From IMG/VR virus record IMGVR_UViG_3300025326_000243, positions 1 through 20,452 of that record: a stretch of DNA of 20,452 nt; one strand, written 5' to 3'. A program made the translations under genes and the position numbers. Below, one piece after another: positions 1 through 9,470 of this stretch. Under the pieces are notes generated by a model. It worked only from the letters and a program-made list of their open reading frames with translations. It was not told the origin of the DNA and ran no database searches. The DNA comes from a virus. Positions within the stretch are counted from its first letter, which is position 1, and every line of letters begins with the position of its first letter.

Positions 1-1637
1 GTCAGGCCCGGTCGGGCGCGGTCGCCGAGCGCGTTGATAGAGCTGTCTCCTCCGCCAGGCGTGCTGATCCAGGAGCCGTCGCTGAACTGTGACAGGTTGG
101 TGCCGCGGTAGTGGAGCCACTTCGCGATCATCGTCGGTATTCCCGACCCGAATGCCGGCGTGCCAGGAGTAAAGGCATACGGGATCACCGGCACCACAAG
201 GTACGTACCAGTCAAGGTCGGCGTGAGCGTTTTCCCGGTGTCGATGATCGCGACGCGCGGGACCAGTCGCACGCCGGGCACAGCGTTTTGGTCGGAAGGA
301 AACGTGTAGATCGTGGTCCCATTCTTCTCGATGGTGAAGACGTTCGACGCGACCTTGATCTTGATCTCCTCGCCGCCGTTAAATGTTCCGACACTCGCGA
401 TGATTGCCCCGTTGTATACCGGGTGAATATTAGCCGTCCCGCTGTTGTTGAAGACGCCGGCTCTGAAGCCCTTGTAGCCGGCTAGCCGCGGTTCACCGCT
501 GAATCCAAGGAAAAAATCAGCCGTGCCGTCAGCGATGTCTGCGATCGAACCGTCGCCGCTCAGGTAGCCATCGTACCAAGCGCTTCCCTCAGAAGTGGAC
601 AGAGCATCAATCTTCGTGATCGTAGTGTTCGTCGTGGCAACGGAGGAGCCGCCGACCCACTTCTTCCAGTCGCCGCCGCGCCAGATCTTGACGTCGGCGC
701 TCGGTTCACCGGCATAGTACGTGAGGAACGCGATGCGGCCCGTGGCGTACGTTGCCGCGCTCGTGTAGATGACGGAGCCGTTCACCAAGTATGTCACGGC
801 CCCCGCGGCTGAGATGTTGATGCGCAGGACGTCTCCGTCGTAATAAGACGCTGGTCCAAACTTCTGGGACCCGCTCTCGTAAATAAATACGGAGCCGGAA
901 AGGATGTAGAAGCAAAACTGAAACTGAGATAATTGGTTTACTGACGACGCGGTCGAGAGCCCGAGGAGGAACTGACTATCGGTTAAACCGTGGTCCATGA
1001 CATACTCAACCCACGCGTTGTCGGTGAGTGCCGCCTGGCGCATGTCGAGCAGGCCCGACTCGACGTCAGAAGAACTTCCAGAGTAGGCGCTGCTGAAATA
1101 CCACGTCCCGTCCGTCCACTGGTACATCCGAGCGCCTTGACGGCCGCCATACTTGTCGAACTCTACCAGGACGTCTCCGGCTGTCGGCTGTCCGTCGTCG
1201 GCTAAGGCGGTGAGGTCCCCGGTGAGCACCGGGGTGATCGCCGCCCCAGGAGTGATGATGTTGATAGCGGGAAACACCCGGACGCCGCCGCCCATGTCCT
1301 GCGTCGACGGGAAAGAGTAGACGACCGGCCCGTTCCTCCGTATGTAAAACTTCCCGCCCTCGAGCGACACCTTGATCACGTCTCCAGCCGAGATGCTCGT
1401 GATGAACGCTGTAGTAGTGTCGTACAGCGCGTACAGAGTCAATGAGGAGATGTACGCGCCCGCGCGATATGATCCCTGGCTGGACAGCTTCGGCGCCCCG
1501 ATGAAGCCGAAGTTATAGAAGTGATCGTCAAACTGCGTGACCTCGATCACCGCGTCGTTGCCGGTGGTATATCCCGGAAACCACGCGCTCCCTTCGCGAA
1601 ATGTCCCGGACGTTCCGTTCTTGGTTATGGTGCTCAT
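1..1637 (-). CDS. Tail fibre / receptor-binding protein with repeated lectin-like domains (3' end cut by window)
   Basis: The frame from ATG 1637 stays open for 545 codons to the window edge, so the C-terminus is missing. The start overlaps the stop of the upstream tail gene (ATGA). The protein is built of repeated beta-sandwich units of about 130 residues. Residues ~15-140 and ~348-478 align clearly: both have GSAW...GY, a GF.G.P.L..Y.(A)G block, (D/E)(V/I)IK(V/I) ...NG..(V/I)Y(S/T)FPS.Q, GVR..P and TP.LTG. A diverged copy lies at ~202-330 (QFLLGLS, DVLRINIS, VNGSVIYTS). A short Trp-rich element follows each unit: YQWTDGTWYF at 172-181, WRGGDWKKWV at 319-328 and FSDGSWIS at 518-525. The layout resembles concanavalin/SPRY-like lectin domains in tail fibres, which bind host glycans. 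Gene position after the tape measure and hub genes supports this. The exact family is not identified, and enzymatic activity is not evident. Confidence 0.85.
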   Translation of the reverse strand, partial: MSTITKNGTSGTFREGSAWFPGYTTGNDAVIEVTQFDDHFYNFGFIGAPKLSSQGSYRAGAYISSLTLYALYDTTTAFITSISAGDVIKVSLEGGKFYIRRNGPVVYSFPSTQDMGGGVRVFPAINIITPGAAITPVLTGDLTALADDGQPTAGDVLVEFDKYGGRQGARMYQWTDGTWYFSSAYSGSSSDVESGLLDMRQAALTDNAWVEYVMDHGLTDSQFLLGLSTASSVNQLSQFQFCFYILSGSVFIYESGSQKFGPASYYDGDVLRINISAAGAVTYLVNGSVIYTSAATYATGRIAFLTYYAGEPSADVKIWRGGDWKKWVGGSSVATTNTTITKIDALSTSEGSAWYDGYLSGDGSIADIADGTADFFLGFSGEPRLAGYKGFRAGVFNNSGTANIHPVYNGAIIASVGTFNGGEEIKIKVASNVFTIEKNGTTIYTFPSDQNAVPGVRLVPRVAIIDTGKTLTPTLTGTYLVVPVIPYAFTPGTPAFGSGIPTMIAKWLHYRGTNLSQFSDGSWISTPGGGDSSINALGDRARPGL

Positions 1638-3754
1638 GAGATCGTGACTCGCGACCCGCCCTCCCAGGCTTCAGGCGGGACTGACGGACTGGGTGACGCC
1701 GACTCGGACGTGCTCGGTGACTTCGAAGCCGACACGGAGGCGGACTCAGACGCGCTTGGTGACTGCGAGGCCGACGGAGAGATCGACAGAGACGTCGACG
1801 CGCTTGGCGACGTTGAAGCGCTAGGTGACTTCGATGCTGATACTGAGGCACTCGGTGATGTCGCCGCCGGCATCGACAGCGTTCGGAAGAGGGGCTGGAA
1901 CTCGCAGATCGCCACCCCGCGGTCGCGCCACCATACTCGTTTACCCTCCGGGTTGTCGACCGTGAGCTCGTCCGCGACGCGGGTGATCTGCGCCCCGAGG
2001 GTCACGAGGACAGGCTTGGCGCCGTACGCCCCGAGCTGAACGCTCACGAGGCCCAGGATGAACGTGCCGTTGATCACGGAGGTAGACCGCCCGATCTTGA
2101 CCGTGTATGTGGGCGGCGAATCAGCGTCGCGGTCACACGGGATCGCGTCCATCACGAGTTCGCCGAACGGCTCCGCGGATGATATGTCGTTGTAGGTAAC
2201 GGTCGGGGTCCAAATCCGGGCCGCTTCGTCCCAATACTCGGTGAACGCACCGCCGAACGTACCGATTCGCTTGAGCTGGAACTCCAGGTGGTTCGCGGCC
2301 GGGTCGCTGACGCTCGAGTTCCGCACACGCGCGGTCACGCTGATGAACTTCCCGGTGTTATGGTTGATGGCTCCGATGCCCTGCTGCCACGCGCGCTTAC
2401 CGGCGCTGTAATCAACCTCCAAAGCCTCAAGGTAGCCGAGCTCGTCGACCATCCCGTTCCCGGTGGTGTTCGTTACGGTGACCGTCCCACCCGAATCGAC
2501 AACAGTCCAGGCTGCATTCCCGAGATTCGAGTTCCTAAGCACGATCTCGGTGTCGTTGCCGTCACACACCGCTAGCCCATCGCTCGATAAGTTCGGCGAG
2601 TCCGGCAATACGCGCACGAGCTGACCGTCTCCAGGCCGGCGCGACCACGCGTTCTGATTCCGACTGTGGAGGAACCCGCCGCCCTTATCGAGGTAGGCCA
2701 GGCCACTCATCTCTGGCGTCCATGCCGCGTCGATCATGAACGCGCCCCACAGGTTCGTCACCACGTCCTGCAGGTCGAAGAGCTCGTCCACATACTTGAA
2801 GCTCTCAGGCCAGATCGTGCGCTGCAAGACCTGCGCTGGTCGGCGCGCCAACTTTTCCGCCCCCCACCCGCGCTCGTCGGACGTCGGACCCTGGGAGTGC
2901 TGAATATACGCACGCTCACCCATCCCGATAGGTGCCTGGTGCGCCGGCATATTCAGGCTGATAATGTTGCGGGCCTTCCGGTAGAGGCGCAACGTGTGCG
3001 ACGCATCCTCGCGCACATCGTCAACGTAACCGCCGAGGTCCTCGACCTCGAGCTCTACGTGGAAGTGAAAGACCCGAAGCCTGGGGTTCGACGCCGAGGG
3101 TGAGTAGGCTGGCTGGGCGACGTCGACCTGCACGCCGGCATCGAGCGTGGCTAGATCAGCCAGCTCCCAGGGCCCACCCTCCGGGTGGCCGGTCGTCTCG
3201 TAGGTGATGTGTATTACGCCGTCGTAACCGGTGCCGCAGTTCGGCTGAGTCGAGTTGCAGTAGCGGTTGCCAACCGGGTTCCCCGTGAACTCGTCGTAGC
3301 CGCCTTCCGTCATCGGCGAGTAAATGTAGCCATCTTTCGCGCGATTGCGGATCGCGATCTTGACCTGCGGGCCGTGCTCGTTCGTCAGCCCCGATCCCAG
3401 GTCAACCGGGAATATCCATGGGTTCGACCCGAGCGCGCCGTAGTCCCAGTAAGCGTGGAATGTCACCTTGTTGTAGCGGGCGAGCGTCGGCGGCGCGTCG
3501 AACAGACACGTCATCCACGCCTGACAGCCAAAGTTTCGCAGCATCCACGTCTCGGTGTAGGAGCAGTTATTACCGAGGCCGCAGCCGACTTCTGCAAAGG
3601 TGGCGCTGCCTCCGTCGCGCCAAGCCTCGAAAGCAGAGCTGACGGGCGGGTTCCAGAAGATGAAGCCGCTCGACCCGGAGTTAGAACCGTCGTGGCGCGT
3701 ACCCGTGTTGACGGAGTCAGCGCGCGGAAAGAGGTTGACAGCGCGGGTCGTCAC
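1634..3754 (-). CDS. Minor tail / receptor-binding type protein with C-terminal Ser-rich tract
   Basis: This is a 706-aa protein with a GTG start preceded by AAGGA. It overlaps the 44-aa gene upstream and the fibre gene downstream by four bases each. The N-terminal ~180 residues are aromatic and contain several Cys (58, 64, 77, 83, 166, 173), unusual for a tail protein. Residues ~400-590 alternate short beta strands (AWTVVDSGGTVTVTN, KFISVTARVRN, TYTVKIGRS, FILGLVSVQLG), like a carbohydrate-binding jelly-roll module. Residues 633-691 are a Ser/Pro/Ala tract with Lys, Glu, Thr and Gln substitutions. A non-repetitive 15-residue tail ending in SRVTIS follows. A mini SPSAS also occurs at 218-222. 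Its place between hub and fibre genes suggests a tail-tip structural or adhesion protein. Family membership is inferred from context and fold pattern only. Confidence 0.8.
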   Translation of the reverse strand: MTTRAVNLFPRADSVNTGTRHDGSNSGSSGFIFWNPPVSSAFEAWRDGGSATFAEVGCGLGNNCSYTETWMLRNFGCQAWMTCLFDAPPTLARYNKVTFHAYWDYGALGSNPWIFPVDLGSGLTNEHGPQVKIAIRNRAKDGYIYSPMTEGGYDEFTGNPVGNRYCNSTQPNCGTGYDGVIHITYETTGHPEGGPWELADLATLDAGVQVDVAQPAYSPSASNPRLRVFHFHVELEVEDLGGYVDDVREDASHTLRLYRKARNIISLNMPAHQAPIGMGERAYIQHSQGPTSDERGWGAEKLARRPAQVLQRTIWPESFKYVDELFDLQDVVTNLWGAFMIDAAWTPEMSGLAYLDKGGGFLHSRNQNAWSRRPGDGQLVRVLPDSPNLSSDGLAVCDGNDTEIVLRNSNLGNAAWTVVDSGGTVTVTNTTGNGMVDELGYLEALEVDYSAGKRAWQQGIGAINHNTGKFISVTARVRNSSVSDPAANHLEFQLKRIGTFGGAFTEYWDEAARIWTPTVTYNDISSAEPFGELVMDAIPCDRDADSPPTYTVKIGRSTSVINGTFILGLVSVQLGAYGAKPVLVTLGAQITRVADELTVDNPEGKRVWWRDRGVAICEFQPLFRTLSMPAATSPSASVSASKSPSASTSPSASTSLSISPSASQSPSASESASVSASKSPSTSESASPSPSVPPEAWEGGSRVTIS
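1682..1858 (-). repeat. SPSAS-type Ser/Ala/Pro tract in the 706-aa tail protein
   Basis: The stretch encodes 59 residues, mostly SPSAS or SASxS units with periodic K, E, T, Q and I substitutions. Serine is encoded by both TCN and AGY codons (TCA, TCG, TCC, TCT, AGC, AGT), so the repetition is stronger in protein than in DNA. Confidence 0.9.
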
Positions 3755-3885
3755 CGGGGATCCTTGAAGGTGGTATCAACCGGCGGCCGCGGCTCAGGGT
3801 CGCGTCGCCACGTCGGTAAGAACAGCTCGCGTGGCTCGCCCGTATCCTCGAAGACGCGCTCCTTCGGGTCGTGCTGAATTGTCAT
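3751..3885 (-). CDS. Small 44-aa Pro-rich hypothetical protein
   Basis: An open frame of 44 codons runs from ATG 3885 to TGA 3751-3753. Its ATG overlaps the stop of the hub-like gene (ATGA). Its TGA overlaps the GTG start of the 706-aa gene (GTGA). It therefore fits exactly into the only gap between these genes, in the same style as the rest of the operon. The product starts MTIQHDPKERVFEDTGE and is rich in Pro, Arg and Asp, with no membrane segment or Cys. I do not recognise the family. It may be a small tail-tip component, or may serve mainly for translational coupling. Confidence 0.65.
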   Translation of the reverse strand: MTIQHDPKERVFEDTGEPRELFLPTWRRDPEPRPPVDTTFKDPR

Positions 3886-5288
3886 GACGGGCTCGGCGAG
3901 GCTGACGGCGAAGCAGAATGCGACGGCGACGTTCCGACGGCGCCGATCTTATATCGACCGTGAGACCACACGTTCGGCACGTCTATCAGTACGTGCGGGT
4001 CGAGACGAAGCGTTAAGTCGTGCGCCTCATATGAGGCGAGAAACTTCTGCTCAGCCGGCGAGTAAAGGTAGTCGACCTTCACCTTGTCGACTAACTCCCT
4101 GCGGTCGCCCGGCCTGAACTCGAACTTCCCCGCCTCGCAGTACACGTCGGCTCGCACGCGGTCGGCAGGAGGGTCGTCATCGGCGTAGTCGATGATGGTG
4201 ATAGCGACGGTCCCGCTCGGCGTCCAGAACATCCTGACGTACGGGTAGGAGTCGAGGAACGACTCGACCACGTCGAGCAGCGTCGGATTATTGCGCTCTC
4301 CCCCGATGCGCTTCCCGCAGTCGTACCCGTGGAGGTTAAAGAAAGTCTCGACCTCGTCCCACGTGTCGGCGTCGATGCGCGAGTGAGGCCCCACCCAGAC
4401 CCCGTCGCGGTTGTCACGCAGCCCGTACTCCTCCATGATCGTCCGGAGCTGACGAACCGGGTTGACCATCGTGGCGCCAACCTGTCCGTCTTGAGATGGG
4501 CCATCGAAGTCAAACGACACGACCTGCCCGTGGTCAGGCGCGTTCGCTTTAGCGACCTGTATTACAGTCATGAGCGTCCCGCCGAGTACCGCCCGCTTGA
4601 CGGTGAAGTTCGCGATCGGTTTCTCGTCTCCGTCATAGTATACGTGCGTCACGATGCCGTTAGTGATCGAGGCAACCCACCAGAATCCGAGGGCATCATC
4701 GTAGCGGATGTTGACGGCCGGTACGAACCCGCGCCTGGTGATCTCGAACCCTGATAGATGACCGAAGCAGGCGGGCATCGCCTTGCCCCAGACTGTCTGG
4801 TCGTCGGCAGTCGCCCAGTCAGATTTGCTAATGAGGCGCTTCGGCACCGATGACTGCATGAAAGCGTCGTCGATCTTCACCAGCACCTCAAGTAACCCAG
4901 GCTTCGCCGTCCAGTCCTCGACTACCCCAGAGAACCACGTCTCCCAGTCTGACTCCACGAGATCTTGAGCGCCGCACCGGATCGTGGCCGCGCTTCCCCG
5001 CGGGTCGTAGGTCTCGACCATCCGGGCTAAAATCCTCTTCTCGTCGATGATCAGCACCGACGTCCGGGTAGGCGAGAGCGTTGACCCGCGCACGCCAGGT
5101 CCGTAGGTGATCTCCTTGAAACCTCCTGCTGGTACGAGCCCTTCTACCGGCCGACCGTCGGAGAGCACTCGCCCCGAAGTGCCGTAACGCCCGGGCGTTA
5201 GGTCTAAGCCGCGGGCTTTCCAGGCGACGTCGAACACCGGGAATACGGAGCCACCAAGCTGAAGAACCTCTCGGAGAGCCGGATTCAC
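3882..5288 (-). CDS. Distal tail / baseplate-hub-like structural protein
   Basis: This is a 468-aa protein with a GTG start and GGAGG eight bases upstream, just inside the tape measure 3' end. It is the first gene after the tape measure protein, where siphophages encode the distal tail or hub protein that closes the tube and anchors fibres. The sequence is a mixed beta protein with many Trp and Tyr. Residues ~55-130 (ITYGPGVRGS ... LLEVLVKIDDAF) and ~170-260 (PACFGHLSGFE ... NFTVKRAVLGG) resemble the N-terminal and PxxxG-type segments of hub/tail-associated proteins; this is inference. The last 15 residues are an abrupt SPSHSASPSASPSPS tail, a short version of the Ser-rich tract in neighbouring virion genes. 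No protease or lysozyme motif is visible. The structural role is well supported by context, the precise name is not. Confidence 0.75.
   Translation of the reverse strand: MNPALREVLQLGGSVFPVFDVAWKARGLDLTPGRYGTSGRVLSDGRPVEGLVPAGGFKEITYGPGVRGSTLSPTRTSVLIIDEKRILARMVETYDPRGSAATIRCGAQDLVESDWETWFSGVVEDWTAKPGLLEVLVKIDDAFMQSSVPKRLISKSDWATADDQTVWGKAMPACFGHLSGFEITRRGFVPAVNIRYDDALGFWWVASITNGIVTHVYYDGDEKPIANFTVKRAVLGGTLMTVIQVAKANAPDHGQVVSFDFDGPSQDGQVGATMVNPVRQLRTIMEEYGLRDNRDGVWVGPHSRIDADTWDEVETFFNLHGYDCGKRIGGERNNPTLLDVVESFLDSYPYVRMFWTPSGTVAITIIDYADDDPPADRVRADVYCEAGKFEFRPGDRRELVDKVKVDYLYSPAEQKFLASYEAHDLTLRLDPHVLIDVPNVWSHGRYKIGAVGTSPSHSASPSASPSPS
3885..3929 (-). repeat. Short C-terminal SPSAS tail of the hub-like protein
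   Basis: The last 15 codons of the hub-like gene encode SPSHSASPSASPSPS and then stop. It is the shortest of the four Ser/Ala/Pro tracts in the window and the only one at an extreme C-terminus with no following folded segment. Confidence 0.85.
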
Positions 5289-5291
5289 GGG

Positions 5292-8200
5292 TTATGCCTC
5301 CGCGTCTGCAAGACGGGAGATCCGGTCCTCAATCGCGTTGGCGATCATGGTGACGGTCATCTCACGGACCTGCGCGGCCGTCTCGGCGGCGACGAGCGGA
5401 TTCTCCTGGATCGCGAGGTTCACGGTGACGTTCGGACGTGACCACCCAGCATCCTTCGGCATCGGCCCGCCCTTCGGGACGACGGCCTCCTCGCCGTGGA
5501 GCATGGCGAGCGTGCCGCGGCCAAAGTCCGTGAAGCCGCCGGTGCCACCCGCGTAACTCTTGGGCGGCTCTCCTTCTCCTCGGACGATGTCGCCGTATTC
5601 TGCTGGAGTCACCCCTCCAACAGCCCCGCCGATGCCTGCAATCGCATTTGCGGCGGTATTCGCAGCGGCAGGGATAGTAGCCCCGAGCACCTTGGCGATG
5701 GCTTCGAGGACCTCCACGACGCGCAGGAGCGGGTCGACCGGAAAGGAGATGCCGGCAGCCTTCGCTTCGTCAATGAGGCTCTGAGTATTCTGGTCGATGG
5801 CGGCGCCGGTCTGCTCGTGGACGCGCTGGATGTTCGCGAGGAGCGGCGCGACTGCCAGGAGCGCGTCACGCTGACTCGCCCCGCCAGCGATCGCCTGCGC
5901 GTAGGCTGATTGAGCGACGGTGCCGAAGTCCTGGAACATCTGGACGTCGAGGTAGCCCGCAGCCGCGATCCCGGCGAGCTGCTGGGCGAACCCGAACGCC
6001 GCGTCGGCCGCGTCGCGCGCGGGGCCGGAGCTGAAAGCGGTGATGACCGACTTAAGCGCATCGGGGATTTTCTCAGGTGCTATGTCCTTGAACGCGTCGA
6101 CCGCGGCACCGATGCCCTGCGTCGCCGCGATGGCTGCGAACGAGGTGGCGAAGATCCGCCCCGCAGCCTCTCCGGCCCCTGCCAGCTTGCCAGCTGACGC
6201 CTGGACGCCCGAGAGGATCGTTGAGACGGCGTTAGCCTGCTCTTGGATTTTCTTGTTCTCAGCCTCGAGGACCTCGGAGAGCTTGAAGTGTTCGGCAGCC
6301 TTCTTGAGCGTAATCCCCATCTTCTTGGCATACTCTGCGACCTGCTTAGCCATCTCTTCGCCTACGTCGTGGCCGAAGACTTTTCCGATCACCTTGGCAT
6401 CCTTCTGCCACTGAGGCTTCTTGAACACGCTGATGAGCGTCTTCGCCAGCCCGGTCGCACCAGCGAGGATCGCGCCGAACATGTCGCCCTTTGACAGCGC
6501 GCTGAAGACGCCCTGCGCCGTGTGTGCCAAGCCAGACATGAGCTTGATCGACTTACCGATTCCGGACTCAGCTTTTCCGCCGAGCGAGGCGAAGATGTCG
6601 CCGATCGCGTCGATGCCGCTCGCGATGTTGCCAGCGATGCCCGCGGCTTTTTCCATTCCCTTAGCAAAGTCGGACGTCCCGAGTGCAGCTTTCTTCAGCG
6701 CTTCCACCTGTTCCTTTGTAAACTCCACGCCAGAGCTAAGCAGGTCATTGATGGCCCTGTTATTCGCGATGCGCTCCTGTTCGGCAGCCAGAGCCTGCGC
6801 GGCTATATCTTCCGCACGTGACGCCGCGAGCGCCGGGTCCTTAGAGCTAGCGAGCAACTTTTCTCTTGCAGCGGCAGCCTGCGAAAGGATGACATCCCGG
6901 ATCTCCTTCTGGCGGGTGAGGTCTTTCTCTAGAAGAGCGTTCTGCTGAGCTACCTGTTTATTTGCGTCGTTGATCTTCTGCCCGATGTCCGTCCAGTTTT
7001 GACCAGTGAGGATAGCCTCATCTCGCATCTTTTCAAGGTTTGAGATGTCGGCAGATGTAATGATTCCGTGTCCAGCTCCCGCAGCGAGAACCTTCTGGAT
7101 GTTGGCGAGGAACTCAGCGCTTTCCTTGGCCTTCGCGAGGGGAAGTAAGCCATGCTCAAGAGCAAAGGAGTAGTCTCTCGCGGCGAGGGCCGCGTCCTTC
7201 GTCGCGTCAGCCAACTTCAGTGCGTTGTCTCGGACGGTAGCTGCTTGCGTAGCTTGCCGCGAGTACTCCTCTGCGGTCATACCCGTCACAACCGCATTCT
7301 GCAGTTGCACCTTGAGGGTGTCGATGGTCGCGGTGTAGGTGTCTCTCGCAGCTTTGCTAGAAGCATCGTAAGCAATGCCGATCTTCTCGACCTCGGTCGC
7401 AGTCGCATTCAGCGTGACGGACAGGATGGCAGCCTGCGCCGCTTGGTTCATCGTTCGGTTAGTGATATCCTGCGTAGTGATGCGGAGCCGCTCCTGAGTA
7501 TTTTCTATAGTTTGCTGCGTAGCAGCCTGCTGTAACTGTACCTCTAGCTGCTCCTTAGCCGCCTGGGTCCCTTGCATCTGCGCGTCTTTGGCTAAGTTGA
7601 GTAGTCCTACATTAGCTTCATCTTGCTTAGCTGCCTCCTGTGCAAGGACTACTTTCTCATTGAGCCCCCGGATCACAGAACCGTAGGCTTCTTCTGCTGC
7701 GGCCTTCGCTACGTTATATTTCGCTGCAGACTCAGCGATGGCACCTCCCTCCTTCGCAGTCGCAGCCACGAGCTGAAGTTTCATCCCGATCAGCTTAGCT
7801 TCACTGGCTGCCTTCTCCGACGCGAGCGCGCGGAACGCGCCCGCCTCCGCTGCGGTGCTTAGCTCGATGCCAGGTATAGCCCCGCCTTGGACTGCCTCTT
7901 TTCTGGCCGCCTCAAGTGCTTGAGATTCTGCTGCTTTGGCAGCTATACTCGCTTTCCACGCGGCCGTACCCATCTCAGTAGCTTTCGTCAAGCGCTTGGT
8001 GCGCTCCTCAGTCGACTCGATCGACTCCCCGAGATTCTTCCACGCCCCCTTAAAGTTACCGCTCAAAAGGTTCCCGGTCATACCGAGCATCGAATCGGCA
8101 TAGTTGACGAGGTACTGTGCGCCTGTGTCGAGCGCCCGCGACAGACCTGGAAGATATTGGTCTATCATCGAACGGACCCACTCACCGAACTTGTACCCCG

Positions 8201-9470
8201 CGTATAAAGCAGCGAGGGCAGCCGCGCCCCACAGCGTCCAGACTCCCGCGGTCTTCAACAAGTTCCCCGCCACGTCCTTGATATTGATGCCCATATTGGC
8301 GAGGATCGTAGCGATTCCAGATAACGGCCCGATCGTAGCAGCTGCAGCGCCAGCAGCGACCGCGCCAACCGACGCCAGCACTCCAAGCACTGCACGAACT
8401 GGAGCGGGCATATCCGCTATTTTCTTTGACAGCGCGCCGAAAGCGTCGGTCAACCCGATAACTGACTCTTTGACAGTCGCCGAGCCCGTCACTGACGTCG
8501 CCATATTATTGACGAGGCCCTCAAGGGTCAACTTGAGCTCGCCGATGGCATCCCCAAGGTCGTCGGCGGCCTTCACGGTTGCCGGATCCATCACAGCGCC
8601 GAGGTCTTTAGCGCGCTGCATTACCTCTTTGAGGTGATTGCCGAGCGGGATGAGCTGTGCGCCGCCTCGGCCGAGAAGCTGCATCGCGAGAGTAGTCCTC
8701 TTAGCCGGATCCTCCATGGCCGCGAGGCGTATCACGATCTCCTGGAGCTGCTTCTCGGGGGCCAAGCTCCTCATTTCTGCGGTTGACGTCCCAAGTTTTT
8801 GAAGAGCCGCGCTCACCCCGTCACTGTTGACCGACATCGCGCGCTGGAGTCGCATCAGCGCGAAAGCGATCTGATGACCTGACAGACCTACAGCTTCCCC
8901 CGCGAAGGCAAACTGTTGTAGCGCATCTGTCGCGATCCCAGTTTGGTTCGACAGCTCGTCCAGCTCACCTGACACACGGAGAACGTGTGTAACAGCCGCG
9001 ATTATCAAGCCAGAAACGACGACGAGCGTTTGGCCCATGGCCTCGTGCGCATCTGCTACGGCCTTAACAGCTTCTTCCTCAAGCTTGTGCGCCCGGGCGG
9101 CATCTTCAGCGACCGCGGCTTCTTGATCCTGAGCTATTACAAACTCCGTTATCTGATCTGTCAGCTGTATCAGCGAGGCAGTTTGCTCTTCGTTGAGTCC
9201 TATAGACTTGAGCTGAGCTTCGATGGACTCCCGTAACGTTTCTGTCCCTTCACTTACTACCTCTTCTAGACCAGCCTGCTTTTCAATAATCTCTTGCAGA
9301 GAAGCTTCAAGAAACTTGAAGCCTGCAGCCGCTTCTTGGGCGGCATTAGTAGACTTTCCTATCTCTTCTGCTGCGCTGCTGACGGCCGCAGCAACTTGGT
9401 CCAGTACAGGGGATATCTCGTCGCGGAGCTTCAGGGCTGCGCTGATCGTCCCAACGTCGATGTCAGCCAC
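5292..9470 (-). CDS. Tail length tape measure protein
   Basis: This 1392-aa protein is the largest here and lies directly after the frameshifted chaperone pair, the standard siphophage order. It has a GTG start with AAGGAG ten bases upstream; the start overlaps the stop region of the chaperone extension. It is Ala-rich and mostly helical, with long coiled-coil stretches (residues ~20-145 and ~480-900). Residues ~168-212 (DELSNQTGIA ... RLQRAM) match the conserved TP901-type tape measure core. Hydrophobic segments lie at ~148-160, ~360-391 and ~407-427, as expected for a protein inserted in the host membrane during DNA injection. Near the C-terminus a GGTGGFTDFG ... LHGEEAVVPKGG motif is typical of tape measure proteins. 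By the common rule of about 0.15 nm per residue, the tail would be near 200 nm. No muralytic motif is evident. Confidence 0.95.
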   Translation of the reverse strand: MADIDVGTISAALKLRDEISPVLDQVAAAVSSAAEEIGKSTNAAQEAAAGFKFLEASLQEIIEKQAGLEEVVSEGTETLRESIEAQLKSIGLNEEQTASLIQLTDQITEFVIAQDQEAAVAEDAARAHKLEEEAVKAVADAHEAMGQTLVVVSGLIIAAVTHVLRVSGELDELSNQTGIATDALQQFAFAGEAVGLSGHQIAFALMRLQRAMSVNSDGVSAALQKLGTSTAEMRSLAPEKQLQEIVIRLAAMEDPAKRTTLAMQLLGRGGAQLIPLGNHLKEVMQRAKDLGAVMDPATVKAADDLGDAIGELKLTLEGLVNNMATSVTGSATVKESVIGLTDAFGALSKKIADMPAPVRAVLGVLASVGAVAAGAAAATIGPLSGIATILANMGINIKDVAGNLLKTAGVWTLWGAAALAALYAGYKFGEWVRSMIDQYLPGLSRALDTGAQYLVNYADSMLGMTGNLLSGNFKGAWKNLGESIESTEERTKRLTKATEMGTAAWKASIAAKAAESQALEAARKEAVQGGAIPGIELSTAAEAGAFRALASEKAASEAKLIGMKLQLVAATAKEGGAIAESAAKYNVAKAAAEEAYGSVIRGLNEKVVLAQEAAKQDEANVGLLNLAKDAQMQGTQAAKEQLEVQLQQAATQQTIENTQERLRITTQDITNRTMNQAAQAAILSVTLNATATEVEKIGIAYDASSKAARDTYTATIDTLKVQLQNAVVTGMTAEEYSRQATQAATVRDNALKLADATKDAALAARDYSFALEHGLLPLAKAKESAEFLANIQKVLAAGAGHGIITSADISNLEKMRDEAILTGQNWTDIGQKINDANKQVAQQNALLEKDLTRQKEIRDVILSQAAAAREKLLASSKDPALAASRAEDIAAQALAAEQERIANNRAINDLLSSGVEFTKEQVEALKKAALGTSDFAKGMEKAAGIAGNIASGIDAIGDIFASLGGKAESGIGKSIKLMSGLAHTAQGVFSALSKGDMFGAILAGATGLAKTLISVFKKPQWQKDAKVIGKVFGHDVGEEMAKQVAEYAKKMGITLKKAAEHFKLSEVLEAENKKIQEQANAVSTILSGVQASAGKLAGAGEAAGRIFATSFAAIAATQGIGAAVDAFKDIAPEKIPDALKSVITAFSSGPARDAADAAFGFAQQLAGIAAAGYLDVQMFQDFGTVAQSAYAQAIAGGASQRDALLAVAPLLANIQRVHEQTGAAIDQNTQSLIDEAKAAGISFPVDPLLRVVEVLEAIAKVLGATIPAAANTAANAIAGIGGAVGGVTPAEYGDIVRGEGEPPKSYAGGTGGFTDFGRGTLAMLHGEEAVVPKGGPMPKDAGWSRPNVTVNLAIQENPLVAAETAAQVREMTVTMIANAIEDRISRLADAEA

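Noticed and set aside
1521-2039. Plus-strand frame rich in Asp, Glu, Ala and Gly, resembling a calcium-binding repeat
   Set aside because: It is the reverse complement of the Ser/Ala/Pro tract in the 706-aa gene; similar acidic frames appear opposite the other Ser tracts. No ribosome site or plausible neighbours on that strand.
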